Below, piece by piece: positions 54,881 through 63,852 of a stretch of DNA of 64,000 bases (positions within the stretch are counted from its first letter, which is position 1; each line of letters begins with the position of its first letter). The stretch is from Amycolatopsis dendrobii. Its GTDB lineage: Bacteria; Actinomycetota; Actinomycetes; Mycobacteriales; Pseudonocardiaceae. The position numbers and the translations under genes are program-made. Location: contig NZ_JACGZW010000012.1 of NCBI RefSeq assembly GCF_014145675.1, positions 124,001 to 188,000 on the forward strand. The letters run 5' to 3'. The notes below the pieces were generated by a model. The model was not told where the DNA came from, did not search any database, and worked only from the letters and a program-made list of their open reading frames with translations.

Positions 54881-56545
54881 GTGGGCGAACCCGCGGCATC
54901 CGCTCGTCCGGCCCCTGACCTGGTAGTGCTCGGGGGCACGGTGCTGACTCTCGACCGGGGCGGGACGCGGGCGTCCGCGCTCGCCGCCCGCGACGGCCGG
55001 ATCACCGAGGTCGGCGACGACCGCTCGATCGCCGCCCTCGCCGGTCCCGAAACGACAGTGCTCGACCTGGCGGGACGCACGGTCGTCCCGGGTTTCGTGG
55101 AGTCGCACAACCATCCGTCGTTCTTCGGGATGGCGCTCGCCGCCCCGGTCGACGCCGGAAGCCCGCCGAACGACCGGATCAGCGACATCGCCGACCGCGT
55201 CCGGCAGGCGGCGCGCGACTTCGGGCCCGGCGAATGGATCAAGGGTTTCCGTTACGACGACACGCTTCTCGCCGACAACCGCCATCCGACCCGGCACGAC
55301 CTGGATCCCGCTTCACCGCGAAACCCGGTCCTGCTCACGCACGTGACCGGCCACTTCAGCGTGGCGAATTCCGCCGCGCTGCGAGCCGTCGGCATCACCG
55401 CGGCCACGCCCGACCCGCCCGGCGGCGCCATCGCCCGCGACGAACGCGGGGAACCGACCGGCCTCCTCATCGAGACCGCGGCGTTCCTGGTCAACTCCGC
55501 GATGCCCGCGCAGGGCCCCGACGAGCTGGCCGCGGCACTCCAGCTCGCCGACGCCGAGTACCTGCGCAACGGCGTCACTTCGGTGCACGACACCGGAATC
55601 GGCCTGATCGGCGGCGAACAGGAACTCGCCGCGTACCGGATGCTGACCCGCGCCGGGAAGCTGCGCACCCGCATCCACGGCTACCTGTTCCACACCCTCC
55701 TGCCCGGCCTCGCCGAGGGCGCCCCGGAAGCGCCCGATCCGTCCAATCCGGACGGATTCACCATGAACGGCATCAAGATCGTCGCGGACGGCTCGATCCA
55801 GGGCCGCACCGGCTGTCTCGCCGAGGGCTACACCTGCGACCCCGGCGAACACGGCATGATGCTGCTCGAACCGGAGGACCTGTCCCGCCGCATCGCCGCG
55901 CTCGACGCCGCGGGCTGGCAGGTCGCCGTGCACGGCAACGGCGACGCGGCGATCGACGCCATCATCGACGGCTACGCCCGCCTCGGCGCGCCCGAAGGCA
56001 CCGGCCGCCGCCACCGCATCGAGCACTGCCAGACCGCCCGCGAGGACCAGCTCGACCGGATGGCCGAAAACGGCATCGCCGCGTCGTTCTTCATCAAGCA
56101 CGTCTACTACTGGGGCGACCGGCACCGGGACGTCTTCCTGGGCCCGGAACGCGCCCGCCGGATCAGCCCGCTCGCGTCGGCCCGCTCCCGCGGAATCCAC
56201 TTCGGACTCCACTCCGACACGCCGGTCACGCCGGTGCCGCCGCTGGAAGGCATCTGGTGCGCCGTCGCCCGCCAAACCAGCAGCGGCCAGCTTCTCGGCC
56301 CGGAACAAGCGATCGACGTCGAAGCCGCCTTGCGCGGGTACACCATCGACGCGGCCTATCTGGCCGGCGAGGAAGAGAGCAAGGGCAGCCTCGAAGTCGG
56401 GAAGCTCGCGGATCTCATCGTGCTGTCCGAGGATCCGACCACAGTGGACCCAAGCCGGATCCGGGACCTGACCGTCGACGCCACGGTGATCGGCGGACAG
56501 CTGGTCTGGCAACGCGATCCGGCCCCGGCGGGAGGCGTCCGATGA
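54881..56545 (+). CDS. YtcJ-like amidohydrolase
   Basis: A 554-residue metal-dependent hydrolase of the YtcJ-type amidohydrolase 3 group. It has VVLGGTVLTLDRG at the start, the H-N-H motif VESHNHPSFFG, NGIKIVADGSIQGRTG with the metal-bridging Lys region, VHGNGDAAIDAIIDG, RIEHCQ and SDTPVTPVPP. These enzymes split amide or related C-N bonds in small molecules. AAGGAGG gives the GTG start. Overlap with the next gene and a shared operator tie it to the DUF3311-like protein and SSS symporter, so it may release taurine or a similar amine from an imported amide (inference). Confidence 0.85.
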   Translation: MGEPAASARPAPDLVVLGGTVLTLDRGGTRASALAARDGRITEVGDDRSIAALAGPETTVLDLAGRTVVPGFVESHNHPSFFGMALAAPVDAGSPPNDRISDIADRVRQAARDFGPGEWIKGFRYDDTLLADNRHPTRHDLDPASPRNPVLLTHVTGHFSVANSAALRAVGITAATPDPPGGAIARDERGEPTGLLIETAAFLVNSAMPAQGPDELAAALQLADAEYLRNGVTSVHDTGIGLIGGEQELAAYRMLTRAGKLRTRIHGYLFHTLLPGLAEGAPEAPDPSNPDGFTMNGIKIVADGSIQGRTGCLAEGYTCDPGEHGMMLLEPEDLSRRIAALDAAGWQVAVHGNGDAAIDAIIDGYARLGAPEGTGRRHRIEHCQTAREDQLDRMAENGIAASFFIKHVYYWGDRHRDVFLGPERARRISPLASARSRGIHFGLHSDTPVTPVPPLEGIWCAVARQTSSGQLLGPEQAIDVEAALRGYTIDAAYLAGEEESKGSLEVGKLADLIVLSEDPTTVDPSRIRDLTVDATVIGGQLVWQRDPAPAGGVR

Positions 56546-56775
56546 TCCGCAGCCGGCCGAGCCTGTGCATCGGGCTCGGCATCCCCGCGATCGCGATCCT
56601 CGGCGGAATCCCGCTGGTGGCGGGCTCGCCCGCGACAGTGGCCGGGTTCCCGCTGGTGTTCTTCTGGATGTTCCTCTGCTTCCCGCTGACCACGTTGTGC
56701 CTGTGGATCAGCTGGCGGTTCTTCGACCGCAAGCACTACCCGGCGGACACGCCGGCAGCGAAGGAGGACCAGTAA
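56542..56775 (+). CDS. Small DUF3311-like membrane protein
   Basis: A 77-residue protein with two membrane helices (IGLGIPAIAILGGIPLVAG and FPLVFFWMFLCFPLTTLCLW) and a charged C-terminus. Such short proteins are regularly encoded just before SSS-family symporters and are probably an accessory subunit. ATGA overlap with the amidohydrolase; its stop touches the symporter ATG (TAAATG). Confidence 0.8.
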   Translation: MIRSRPSLCIGLGIPAIAILGGIPLVAGSPATVAGFPLVFFWMFLCFPLTTLCLWISWRFFDRKHYPADTPAAKEDQ

Positions 56776-58215
56776 ATGCTGATTCTCATTGTCGCCGTCG
56801 TCATGGGGCTTTCGATCCTGCTGGCGCTGTGGGCGGGCCGCTCGTCGCGCGGCGGCGGGATCTCCGAGTTCCTGGTCGGCGGCCGCTCGTTCCCGCCGTG
56901 GCTGCTGTACTTCCTCGCCGTCGGCGAGGTGTACAGCATCGGCACGATGATCGGCTTCCCGAGCGGGATCTACGCCCACGGCGCGAGTTACGGGATCTGG
57001 TTCCTCGGCTACATCCTGCTCGCCTATTCGCTGGGCTACTTCCTCGCCCCGCTGGTCTGGCGCGCGGCGCGCAAACACGACGCGATGACCGTCCCGGACG
57101 TCTTCGGCCGCCACTACAGCAGCCGGACGCTGGAGCTGATCACGTGCGTGACGATGCTGATCGCGCTCGTGCCGTGGGGCCAGTACCAGTTCATCGGCCT
57201 GCAAGTGGTGCTGAGCAACCTCGGGCTGAAACTGACCCCGGTGCAGTGCGTGCTGCTGGCCGGGGTCATCGCGTTCGCCTACATCGCCGTGTCCGGCATC
57301 CGCTCCCCCGCGTTCGTGTCGATCCTCAAGGACGCGTTCATGCTGCTCGGAGTGGTGCTCGTCGGCCTCGCCGCGGTGCTCGTCGCCGGCGGGACGTCCG
57401 GGGTCACCGGGCCCGAGGCGCTGGCCAGGGCGCAGACCACGATGGGCGGCCAGGACCTGTGGTTCGCGATGACCACGATCCTGTTCCAGAGCGTGGTCTT
57501 CTACCTCGGCTTCGGCGGCGCGTACGTGTTCCCGGCGCGTTCGGAGCGGGCGGTGAAGAGTTCGACGGTGTGGATGCCGCTGTACATGCTGATCTACCCG
57601 TTCCTCGTCTTCGCCGCTTACTACGGGCTCAAGCAGCACCCCGGGCTGAAGAACCCGAACACGGTCTTCATGGTGACCGCGAAAGGCCTTCTCCCGGAAC
57701 CGGTTCTGGGCCTCGTGGCCGCCGGCGCCGCGCTGTCCGGCGTCCTAGTGCTGTCGGCAACGGCCTTGGCGATCGGCGGCATGGTCAGCCGCAACCTCGC
57801 CCCGAACGTCCGCCCCGCCGCGCAACGGCGCTGGACGGTCGTGGCGGTAGCGGTGTTCCTGGTGCTCGCCGCCGTGCTCACGCTGACCGCCTCGACGCTG
57901 ATGCTCACCGTGCTGAACCTGACCTACAACCTGCTCGCCCAAGTCGTGCCGGGCTGGCTGGCGATCCTGTTCGCGCGGCGGGTCCGCACGGCCGCGATCG
58001 CGACCGGGATGGTGGTCGGCGTGGTGACCGCGGTCGTCCTGTACGCCACCGGCGTGACGCTCGGCGGCCTCAACACCGGTCTGGTGTCGATGGGCGCGAA
58101 CCTGGTGATCGTCTTCGGCTGGAGCCTGCTCGCTCCCGGGAAGCGGCGTTCGCCGATCGCCTTGGAGCGCAACGAACCAGCGGCGGTTTCGCCGGTCGCA
58201 CAACCAGCAGGTTAG
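56776..58215 (+). CDS. Sodium:solute symporter (SSS family)
   Basis: A 479-residue integral membrane transporter with about 13 helices. Family hallmarks are EFLVGGRSFPPWLLYFLAVG, the unwound helix region GEVYSIGTMIGFPSGIYAHG and FGRHYSSRTLELITC. SSS proteins use a sodium gradient to import amino acids, sugars, carboxylates or similar compounds. Given the shared operator with tpa, ald and pta, a sulfonate or N-acyl sulfonate is a reasonable substrate guess. Its stop overlaps that of the convergent VWA gene. Confidence 0.88.
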   Translation: MLILIVAVVMGLSILLALWAGRSSRGGGISEFLVGGRSFPPWLLYFLAVGEVYSIGTMIGFPSGIYAHGASYGIWFLGYILLAYSLGYFLAPLVWRAARKHDAMTVPDVFGRHYSSRTLELITCVTMLIALVPWGQYQFIGLQVVLSNLGLKLTPVQCVLLAGVIAFAYIAVSGIRSPAFVSILKDAFMLLGVVLVGLAAVLVAGGTSGVTGPEALARAQTTMGGQDLWFAMTTILFQSVVFYLGFGGAYVFPARSERAVKSSTVWMPLYMLIYPFLVFAAYYGLKQHPGLKNPNTVFMVTAKGLLPEPVLGLVAAGAALSGVLVLSATALAIGGMVSRNLAPNVRPAAQRRWTVVAVAVFLVLAAVLTLTASTLMLTVLNLTYNLLAQVVPGWLAILFARRVRTAAIATGMVVGVVTAVVLYATGVTLGGLNTGLVSMGANLVIVFGWSLLAPGKRRSPIALERNEPAAVSPVAQPAG

Positions 58216-59891
58216 CGACGGGCGATCAGGTCGAGGATCTCGCGGAAGGCACGGAACCCCGTGCCTTCCGCGGCGTCCAGCGCCAAGCTGCGGCGGTAAT
58301 ACGCACTGAGATCAAGCCCGACCCCGATGCCGTACACCTCCGTCTCGCTCCGCTCCAGCCCGTCCGCCACCTGCACCAAATGCCGGTCGAGATACCGCTC
58401 CTCATTGGCCAGCACGGTCGCGCCGTCCATCGGGCTCCCGTCCGACAGCACGAAAACCAGCCGCCGCCGCGCATCGCACGCCCGCGCCCGACCAGCCGCC
58501 CACGCCAACGCCTCGCCGTCGATGCCCTCACGGAACAGATCGGCTTTCAGCAACGCCGCGATATCCCGCCGCGCGCGCCGCCACGGTGTCGCCGCCTCCT
58601 TGAACACCAGGTGCCGACGCTCGTTGAGCCGCCCCGGCTGCTTCGGCCGCCCGGCGCGCATCCAGTCCCGCCGCGCCCGGCCGCCGTGCCAGGCGCCGGT
58701 CGTGAAGCCGAGGATTTCGCAACTCGCGCCGGCGAGATCCAGCGCGCGAGCGAACAGATCGACCAGCACCGCAACGGTTTCCCGGTGCGCCTTCATCGAT
58801 CCCGAGCAGTCGATCAGGAACGTGACCAGCACGTCGGCGACCGGTTCGGTCCGCTCTACGCGGAACACCCGATGGTCCGCGGGCGTCGCGATCAACCGCG
58901 CGAGCGCCCGGCCGTCGATCTGGCCTTCTTCCTGCGCACCGTCCCATCCGGACCGTTCCGGCTCAGCGAGCACAGCTGTGAGTTCCCGCGCGAGCCGAGC
59001 CACGTTGACGCCCTGCTTCGCAACCCGAGCGTCAAGCCGTTCGCGTAGCTCCCGCAGCAATTCCGGCCGCACCAACGGCCCCGTCCGATCCTCGCGGTCA
59101 TAAGCGGTGGTGAAAACCCGATACTGCCCGGCTGCCACCGGTCCTTTGTGGTCGCCGAGGCCCGCGCTACCGCCTTCCTCGCTGCCGGTTTCGTCGTCGA
59201 AATCCAGCAGCAACGCGTACGCCGCAGCTTCCGCTTCGTCCTCATCCTCTTCAGAATTCTCCGGCTCCAGCAACGCAGCGACCGCTTCAGCCAGCGCCCG
59301 CGCGTGCTCGGCAAACGCCGCCTGATCAGCCCGGTTCCGCCGAAGCCCGGCCAACTGCGCACCGAGCATCGGCGCGATCGCCGCCCGGGTCGCCTCGATC
59401 AGATCCTCGGTCTCTTCCACGACCGGCTCGCCGGTGATCCGCGCCCGAGCGACCTGCGCGACGGTGTAAAGCAGCACGCCGCGCGCCGTCTCAGTCAGTC
59501 CATTGTGGTGCGCCGACAGCGACCAGCGTTCATGCCGCCGCCGCAGATTCGCTGCCACCCCGGGAAAACCGGCCGGAACCAACGACTCCACCCGGAACTG
59601 CTCCAGCAGCTCGAACAGCAGCCGCTCGACACCGCCGTCGGGCCGCAACCGCTTGTGCAGCTCCCGGTCCGACCCGCTCAGGTGCAACGCCATCCCGTCC
59701 GCCGCGCCGCGGAAGGACTGCAGATCCTCGTCGTCGGCAAGCAAATGCGGCGCGGGCATCGGCACCGGACGGGTGCCGCGATGCAAGCGCCCGCCGCGGA
59801 AATGCACGTCCGGCGCCCCGCTGACCGCCCGGATCGCCGCCGCGGACAGCTCCTCGACCTGCTGGCGCCGCCGGGTCTCGGGCGTGCTCAC
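58212..59891 (-). CDS. CobT-like VWA protein (partner of MoxR-type ATPase)
   Basis: A 559-residue protein. The C-terminal VWA domain has a complete MIDAS start ([16 protein letters not shown]) and [12 protein letters not shown]. The middle is very acidic ([13 protein letters not shown]), as in CobT of aerobic cobaltochelatase. No CobN is encoded here, and VWA/MoxR pairs elsewhere (CbbO/CbbQ, NorD/NorQ) activate or remodel metal enzymes, so cobalt insertion is unlikely. The GTG at 59891 overlaps the CobS-like stop (GTGA). It is last in an operon with the IclR regulator. Confidence 0.83.
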   Translation of the reverse strand: MSTPETRRRQQVEELSAAAIRAVSGAPDVHFRGGRLHRGTRPVPMPAPHLLADDEDLQSFRGAADGMALHLSGSDRELHKRLRPDGGVERLLFELLEQFRVESLVPAGFPGVAANLRRRHERWSLSAHHNGLTETARGVLLYTVAQVARARITGEPVVEETEDLIEATRAAIAPMLGAQLAGLRRNRADQAAFAEHARALAEAVAALLEPENSEEDEDEAEAAAYALLLDFDDETGSEEGGSAGLGDHKGPVAAGQYRVFTTAYDREDRTGPLVRPELLRELRERLDARVAKQGVNVARLARELTAVLAEPERSGWDGAQEEGQIDGRALARLIATPADHRVFRVERTEPVADVLVTFLIDCSGSMKAHRETVAVLVDLFARALDLAGASCEILGFTTGAWHGGRARRDWMRAGRPKQPGRLNERRHLVFKEAATPWRRARRDIAALLKADLFREGIDGEALAWAAGRARACDARRRLVFVLSDGSPMDGATVLANEERYLDRHLVQVADGLERSETEVYGIGVGLDLSAYYRRSLALDAAEGTGFRAFREILDLIARR

Positions 59892-60832
59892 GCCGCGGCC
59901 AGCTCCAGGTCGAAGCAGCGCTGGAAGTACTCGGCGACGACCGGGCGTTCGGCCTCGTCGCATTTGTTGAGGAAGGTCAGCCGGAACGCGAGCGCCGGAT
60001 CGCCGAAGATCTCGCAGTTCTCCGCCCACGTGATGACCGTGCGCGGCGACATCAGCGCGGACAGGTCACCGGCCCGGAACCCCTCGCGGGTCAGCCCGGC
60101 CACCGCCACCATCGCCTCGACGAACTGCCCGGACAGCCCCGGCACGCGCGCCCGCACGATCGCGGTTTCCTCTTCCGGCGCCAGGTAATCGAGCGCGGCG
60201 ACGATGTTCCACCGGTCGATCTGCGCGTGGTTGAGCCGCTGAACCCCGTGGTAGAGCCCGTTGAGATTGCCCAGCCCCACGGTGTTGGCCGTGGCGAACA
60301 GCCGGAACCCCGGATGCGGGCGCAGCACGGTGTTGCTGTCGATCAGGGTGAATTTGCCGTCCCGTTCGAGCAGCCGCTGGATGACGAACATGACGTCCGG
60401 CCGTCCCGCGTCGTACTCGTCGAGGATCAGCGCCGTCGGCCGCCGCAGCGACCACGGCAGGATTCCCTCGCGGAATTCGGTGACCTGCTTGCCTTCGCGC
60501 AGCACCACCGCGTCCTTGCCGACGAGATCGAGCCGGCTGATGTGGCCGTCGAGGTTCACCCGCAGGCACGGCCAGTTCAGCCGCGCCGCGACCTGTTCGA
60601 CGTGCGTGGACTTGCCGGTGCCGTGCAGGCCCTGCACGAGCACGCGCCGGTTGTGCGCGAACCCGGCCAGCAACGCGAGCGTCACGTCCGGGTTGAACCG
60701 GTAGGCCGGATCGATCTCGGGAACGTGCTCGTCGGCTTCGGAAAAGCACGGGACTGTCATGGACGAGTCGATGCCGAACGCGTCGCGCACGGCGATCCGG
60801 GCGTCGGGACCGTTGCTGGACAACGGGTTCAT
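59888..60832 (-). CDS. CobS-like MoxR AAA+ ATPase
   Basis: A 314-residue MoxR-type ATPase. Walker A is [19 protein letters not shown], Walker B is [10 protein letters not shown], and sensor 1 is [11 protein letters not shown]. The start contains the CobS-like segment [21 protein letters not shown]. It would act as a ring with the VWA partner encoded just downstream. GGAGG lies before the ATG. It follows the IclR gene after 13 bases, so IclR, ATPase and VWA protein form one unit next to xsc. Confidence 0.87.
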   Translation of the reverse strand: MNPLSSNGPDARIAVRDAFGIDSSMTVPCFSEADEHVPEIDPAYRFNPDVTLALLAGFAHNRRVLVQGLHGTGKSTHVEQVAARLNWPCLRVNLDGHISRLDLVGKDAVVLREGKQVTEFREGILPWSLRRPTALILDEYDAGRPDVMFVIQRLLERDGKFTLIDSNTVLRPHPGFRLFATANTVGLGNLNGLYHGVQRLNHAQIDRWNIVAALDYLAPEEETAIVRARVPGLSGQFVEAMVAVAGLTREGFRAGDLSALMSPRTVITWAENCEIFGDPALAFRLTFLNKCDEAERPVVAEYFQRCFDLELAAA

Positions 60833-60845
60833 CGGGAGACCTCCG

Positions 60846-61691
60846 TCAGGACGGGATGCTGTCGGCGTCGTCGGCCGACCCCTCGGCCTCGACCTCCTTG
60901 ATCGCTTCGGCGGCCCGCTGCAACGCGGGAAGCGCCTGCAAAGCCTTGTCGGCGGTGAGCCGCATGACCGGCGCCTGCACCGCCACCGCCAGGTTGGACC
61001 GGCCGGTGCGGCTGGGCACCAGCACCGCCACGCACACGAGCCCGGGCAGGAATTCCTCGTCGTCCAAGGCGAATCCGTCCCGCCGGATGCGGGCGAACTC
61101 CTCCTCCAGCGCGTCGAGATCGGTGACCGTCTTGGCGGTGTACTGCTTGAGCGGCGCGTGCGCGAGCAGCTTGCGCCGCTGCGCCGGGCTCATCTGGGAC
61201 AGGATGATCTTGCCGCTGGCCGAGCAGTGGATCGGCACGCGCGAACCCGGCCGCAGGTAGAACCGCAGCGGCTCGGGCGTTTCGACGCGGTCGAGGTAGA
61301 CGATCTCGCTGCCGGACAGCGCGGTGATGTTGCAGCTCTCCCCCAGCTCGTCGACCAGGTGGTTGAGCACCGCGCGCCGCGCGCCGTGGTGCGTCGCGTT
61401 GAGCAGCAGGTTCTCCGCGAGGCGACGGAGCCGGTCGCCGGTGCCGTAATGCCGTCCGTCGGCCTGGCGCACGAGCAGGCCCGCGCCTTCCAGCTGCTGC
61501 AGCATCCGGTGCAGCGTCGGCTTCGGCAGGCCAGTCTCCTCGACCAGGCTCTGCAGCGTCACCAGCTGGTCCTTCGCCGCGATCAGCTCGAGCAGCGAGA
61601 ACAGCCGCATGGTCGGGGTGTCTCCGTCGAGTCCCGCGCCGTCCGGCTCGCGCACGAGTTCCACGGCGCTGGTCTTCCGCAACTCACTCAC
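60846..61691 (-). CDS. IclR-family regulator
   Basis: A 281-residue IclR regulator. The winged helix is about residues 22-75 ([39 protein letters not shown]). The effector domain shows [20 protein letters not shown] and [14 protein letters not shown]. It probably represses or activates its own operon and the divergent xsc gene. I give the GTG at 61691, which matches the family start; an ATG at 61730 would add 13 residues and overlap the xsc promoter less well. A CACGTTCCGAAAAG repeat covers the start. Confidence 0.87.
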   Translation of the reverse strand: MSELRKTSAVELVREPDGAGLDGDTPTMRLFSLLELIAAKDQLVTLQSLVEETGLPKPTLHRMLQQLEGAGLLVRQADGRHYGTGDRLRRLAENLLLNATHHGARRAVLNHLVDELGESCNITALSGSEIVYLDRVETPEPLRFYLRPGSRVPIHCSASGKIILSQMSPAQRRKLLAHAPLKQYTAKTVTDLDALEEEFARIRRDGFALDDEEFLPGLVCVAVLVPSRTGRSNLAVAVQAPVMRLTADKALQALPALQRAAEAIKEVEAEGSADDADSIPS

Positions 61692-61702
61692 GTTCCGAAA
61701 AG
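61689..61702. promoter_or_regulatory. CACGTTCCGAAAAG repeat, copy 1 (possible IclR site)
   Basis: Matches the copy at 61793-61806 in 12 of 14 bases, same orientation. It covers the start codon of the IclR gene. Confidence 0.4.
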
Positions 61703-61737
61703 TAGCACATCCTGTCTCGTTTTCCATCAACTGCCGG

Positions 61738-61766
61738 TTGACCTCCCGCGCGTGGCGTCCTATCGT
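61738..61766 (+). promoter_or_regulatory. Promoter of xsc
   Basis: TTGACC (61738-61743), 17 bases, TATCGT (61761-61766); 70 bases upstream of the xsc ATG. Lies between the two CACGTxCCGAAAA repeats, which could control it. Confidence 0.6.
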
Positions 61767-61792
61767 CCGTCGTGTTCAGCTTTTACGAACCT

Positions 61793-61806
61793 CACGTACC
61801 GAAAAC
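61793..61806. promoter_or_regulatory. CACGTACCGAAAAC repeat, copy 2 (possible IclR site)
   Basis: Second copy of the 14-base element, about 30 bases downstream of the xsc -10 box, where a bound protein would block elongation. Confidence 0.4.
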
Positions 61807-61836
61807 CAAGACTTTCAGCGTCGAAGGAGTTCAACC

Positions 61837-63645
61837 ATGGCGGAGAGGAAGACGGGCGACGGCCGCACCGTCGTCAGCGGGACGGCGAAGATGACCCCGT
61901 CGGAGGCCTTCGTCGAGACGATGGTGGCCAACGGCGTCACCGACATCTTCGGCATCATGGGCTCGGCGTTCATGGACGCGATGGACATCTTCGCGCCGGC
62001 GGGCATCCGGCTCGTGCCGGTCGTGCACGAGCAGGGCGCCGCGCACATGGCCGACGGCTACGCCCGGGTCAGCGGGCGCCACGGCGTCGTCATCGGGCAG
62101 AACGGGCCCGGCATCAGCAACTGCGTCACCGCGATCGCGGCGGCGTTCTGGGCGCACAGCCCGGTCGTGATGATCACGCCCGAGGCGGGCACCATGGGCA
62201 CCGGGCTGGGCGGCTTCCAGGAGGCCAACCAGCTGCCGATGTTCCAGGAGTTCACCAAGTACCAGGCGCACGTCAACAACCCGAAGCGGATGGCCGAGTA
62301 CACCGCGCGGGCCTTCGACCGGGCGCACGCGGAACTCGGCCCGACCCAGCTGAACATCCCGCGCGACTTCTTCTACGGCGAGATCGAGACCGAGATCCCC
62401 GAGCCGCAGCGGCTCGACCGCGGCCCCGGCGGCGAGAAGAGCCTCGCCCAGGCCGCGGAACTGCTGGCCAGCGCGGAATTCCCGGTGATCATCTCCGGCG
62501 GCGGGGTCGTCATGTCCGACGGCGTCGAGGAGGCCAAGGCGCTCGCCGAACGCCTCGGCGCGCCGGTCGTCAACAGCTACCAGCACAACGACAGCTTCCC
62601 GGCGAGCCACCCGCAGTGGTGCGGCCCGCTCGGCTACCAGGGCTCCAAGGCCGCGATGAAGCTCATCTCGCAGGCGGACGTGGTGATCGCGCTCGGCACC
62701 CGGCTCGGCCCGTTCGGCACCCTGCCGCAGCACGGCATGGACTACTGGCCCAAGAACGCGAAGATCATCCAGATCGACGCGGACCACAAGATGCTCGGCC
62801 TGGTCAAGAAGATCACCGTCGGCATCTGCGGCGACGCGAAGGCCGCCGCCGCCGCGCTGACTGAACGCCTCGCGGACCGCACCCTCGCCTGCGACGCCAC
62901 CCGCGGCGAGCGCGCCGACCGCACCAAGGCGGAAAAGGACGCGTGGGAGGAAGAACTCTCCGCGTGGACCCACGAAAAGGACCCCTACTCCCTCGACATG
63001 ATCGCCCAGCAGGAGCAGGAGGAGGGCAACTGGCTGCACCCGCGCCAGGTCCTGCGCGAACTGGAGAAGGCCATGCCGCCGCGGGTGATGGTCTCCACCG
63101 ACATCGGCAACATCAACTCCGTGGCGCACAGCTACCTGCGCTTCGAGGAGCCGCGGTCGTTCTTCGCTCCGATGTCCTTCGGCAACTGCGGTTACGCGCT
63201 GCCGACCATCATCGGCGCCAAGGCCGCCGCGATGGACCGGCCGGCCGTCGCGTACGCCGGCGACGGCGCGTGGGGCATGAGCATGGGCGAGATCATGACC
63301 GCGGTGCGGCACGACATCCCGGTCACCGCCGTCGTGTTCCACAACCGCCAGTGGGGCGCGGAAAAGAAGAACCAGGTCGACTTCTACGACCGCCGGTTCG
63401 TCGCGGGAGAACTGGAAAGCGAGAGCTTCGCCGGGATCGCGCAGGCGATGGGCGCGGACGGCGTCGTCGTGGACAAGCTCGAGGACGTCGGCCCGGCGCT
63501 GCGGAAGGCCGTGGACGCGCAGATGAACGAGGGCCGCACGACGGTCATCGAGATCATGTGCACCCGCGAGCTGGGCGACCCGTTCCGCCGCGACGCGCTG
63601 TCGAAGCCGGTGCGGTTCCTGGAGAAGTACCAGGACTACGTGTAA
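61837..63645 (+). CDS. xsc: Sulfoacetaldehyde acetyltransferase
   Basis: A 602-residue thiamine-diphosphate enzyme. Visible are the N-terminal PYR part (MTPSEAFVETMVANGVTDIF, with the cofactor-activating Glu in VVHEQGAAHMADGYARVS), the central domain, and the PP motif VAYAGDGAWGMSMGEIM ending in VVFHNRQWG. The segment GFQEANQLPMFQEFTKYQAH is typical of Xsc. It cleaves sulfoacetaldehyde with phosphate to sulfite and acetyl phosphate. GAAGGAG lies before the ATG. A hairpin repeat and a strong terminator follow, so it is transcribed alone. Confidence 0.95.
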   Translation: MAERKTGDGRTVVSGTAKMTPSEAFVETMVANGVTDIFGIMGSAFMDAMDIFAPAGIRLVPVVHEQGAAHMADGYARVSGRHGVVIGQNGPGISNCVTAIAAAFWAHSPVVMITPEAGTMGTGLGGFQEANQLPMFQEFTKYQAHVNNPKRMAEYTARAFDRAHAELGPTQLNIPRDFFYGEIETEIPEPQRLDRGPGGEKSLAQAAELLASAEFPVIISGGGVVMSDGVEEAKALAERLGAPVVNSYQHNDSFPASHPQWCGPLGYQGSKAAMKLISQADVVIALGTRLGPFGTLPQHGMDYWPKNAKIIQIDADHKMLGLVKKITVGICGDAKAAAAALTERLADRTLACDATRGERADRTKAEKDAWEEELSAWTHEKDPYSLDMIAQQEQEEGNWLHPRQVLRELEKAMPPRVMVSTDIGNINSVAHSYLRFEEPRSFFAPMSFGNCGYALPTIIGAKAAAMDRPAVAYAGDGAWGMSMGEIMTAVRHDIPVTAVVFHNRQWGAEKKNQVDFYDRRFVAGELESESFAGIAQAMGADGVVVDKLEDVGPALRKAVDAQMNEGRTTVIEIMCTRELGDPFRRDALSKPVRFLEKYQDYV

Positions 63646-63650
63646 GCGCC

Positions 63651-63694
63651 TCGTGAGTGTTCATCGCGGTTCTGACCGCGATGAACACTCACGA
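63651..63694. repeat. Dispersed hairpin repeat, copy 3
   Basis: A perfect 19-bp stem: TCGTGAGTGTTCATCGCGG, loop TTCTGA, then the exact complement. It starts six bases after the xsc stop codon. Same outer arm and loop style as the copies at 6155 and 7015, while the inner part of the stem differs but keeps pairing. Confidence 0.85.
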
Positions 63695-63701
63695 CCCCCC
63701 T

Positions 63702-63736
63702 GCCCGGCCGAGCCTTCACGCCCGGCCGGGCTTTTT
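63702..63736 (+). terminator. Intrinsic terminator after xsc
   Basis: GCCCGGCCG (63702-63710) pairs exactly with CGGCCGGGC (63723-63731) and is followed by TTTTT. It lies directly after the hairpin repeat and separates xsc from the next gene. Confidence 0.85.
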
Positions 63737-63751
63737 CATGCCCGCCGCCGG

Positions 63752-63781
63752 ATCTGGCACCGGTGATCGGCCTCTTTCTGG
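63752..63781 (+). promoter_or_regulatory. TTCTGG direct-repeat operator of the aminotransferase gene
   Basis: ATCTGG (63752-63757) and TTCTGG (63776-63781) start 24 bp apart; the end is 72 bp from the GTG start, with CCAG 19 bp after the second half-site start. Confidence 0.75.
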
Positions 63782-63852
63782 CTCTGGGCGTGGACCAGAA
63801 AGATTGCGATCGTCGACACATTCCCGTTCTCGCACACACAGGAGGTCGCCAG

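Noticed and set aside
58212-60832. Cobalamin biosynthesis (true CobS/CobT cobaltochelatase)
   Set aside because: No CobN or other cobalamin gene is present, and the pair is linked to an IclR/xsc locus.
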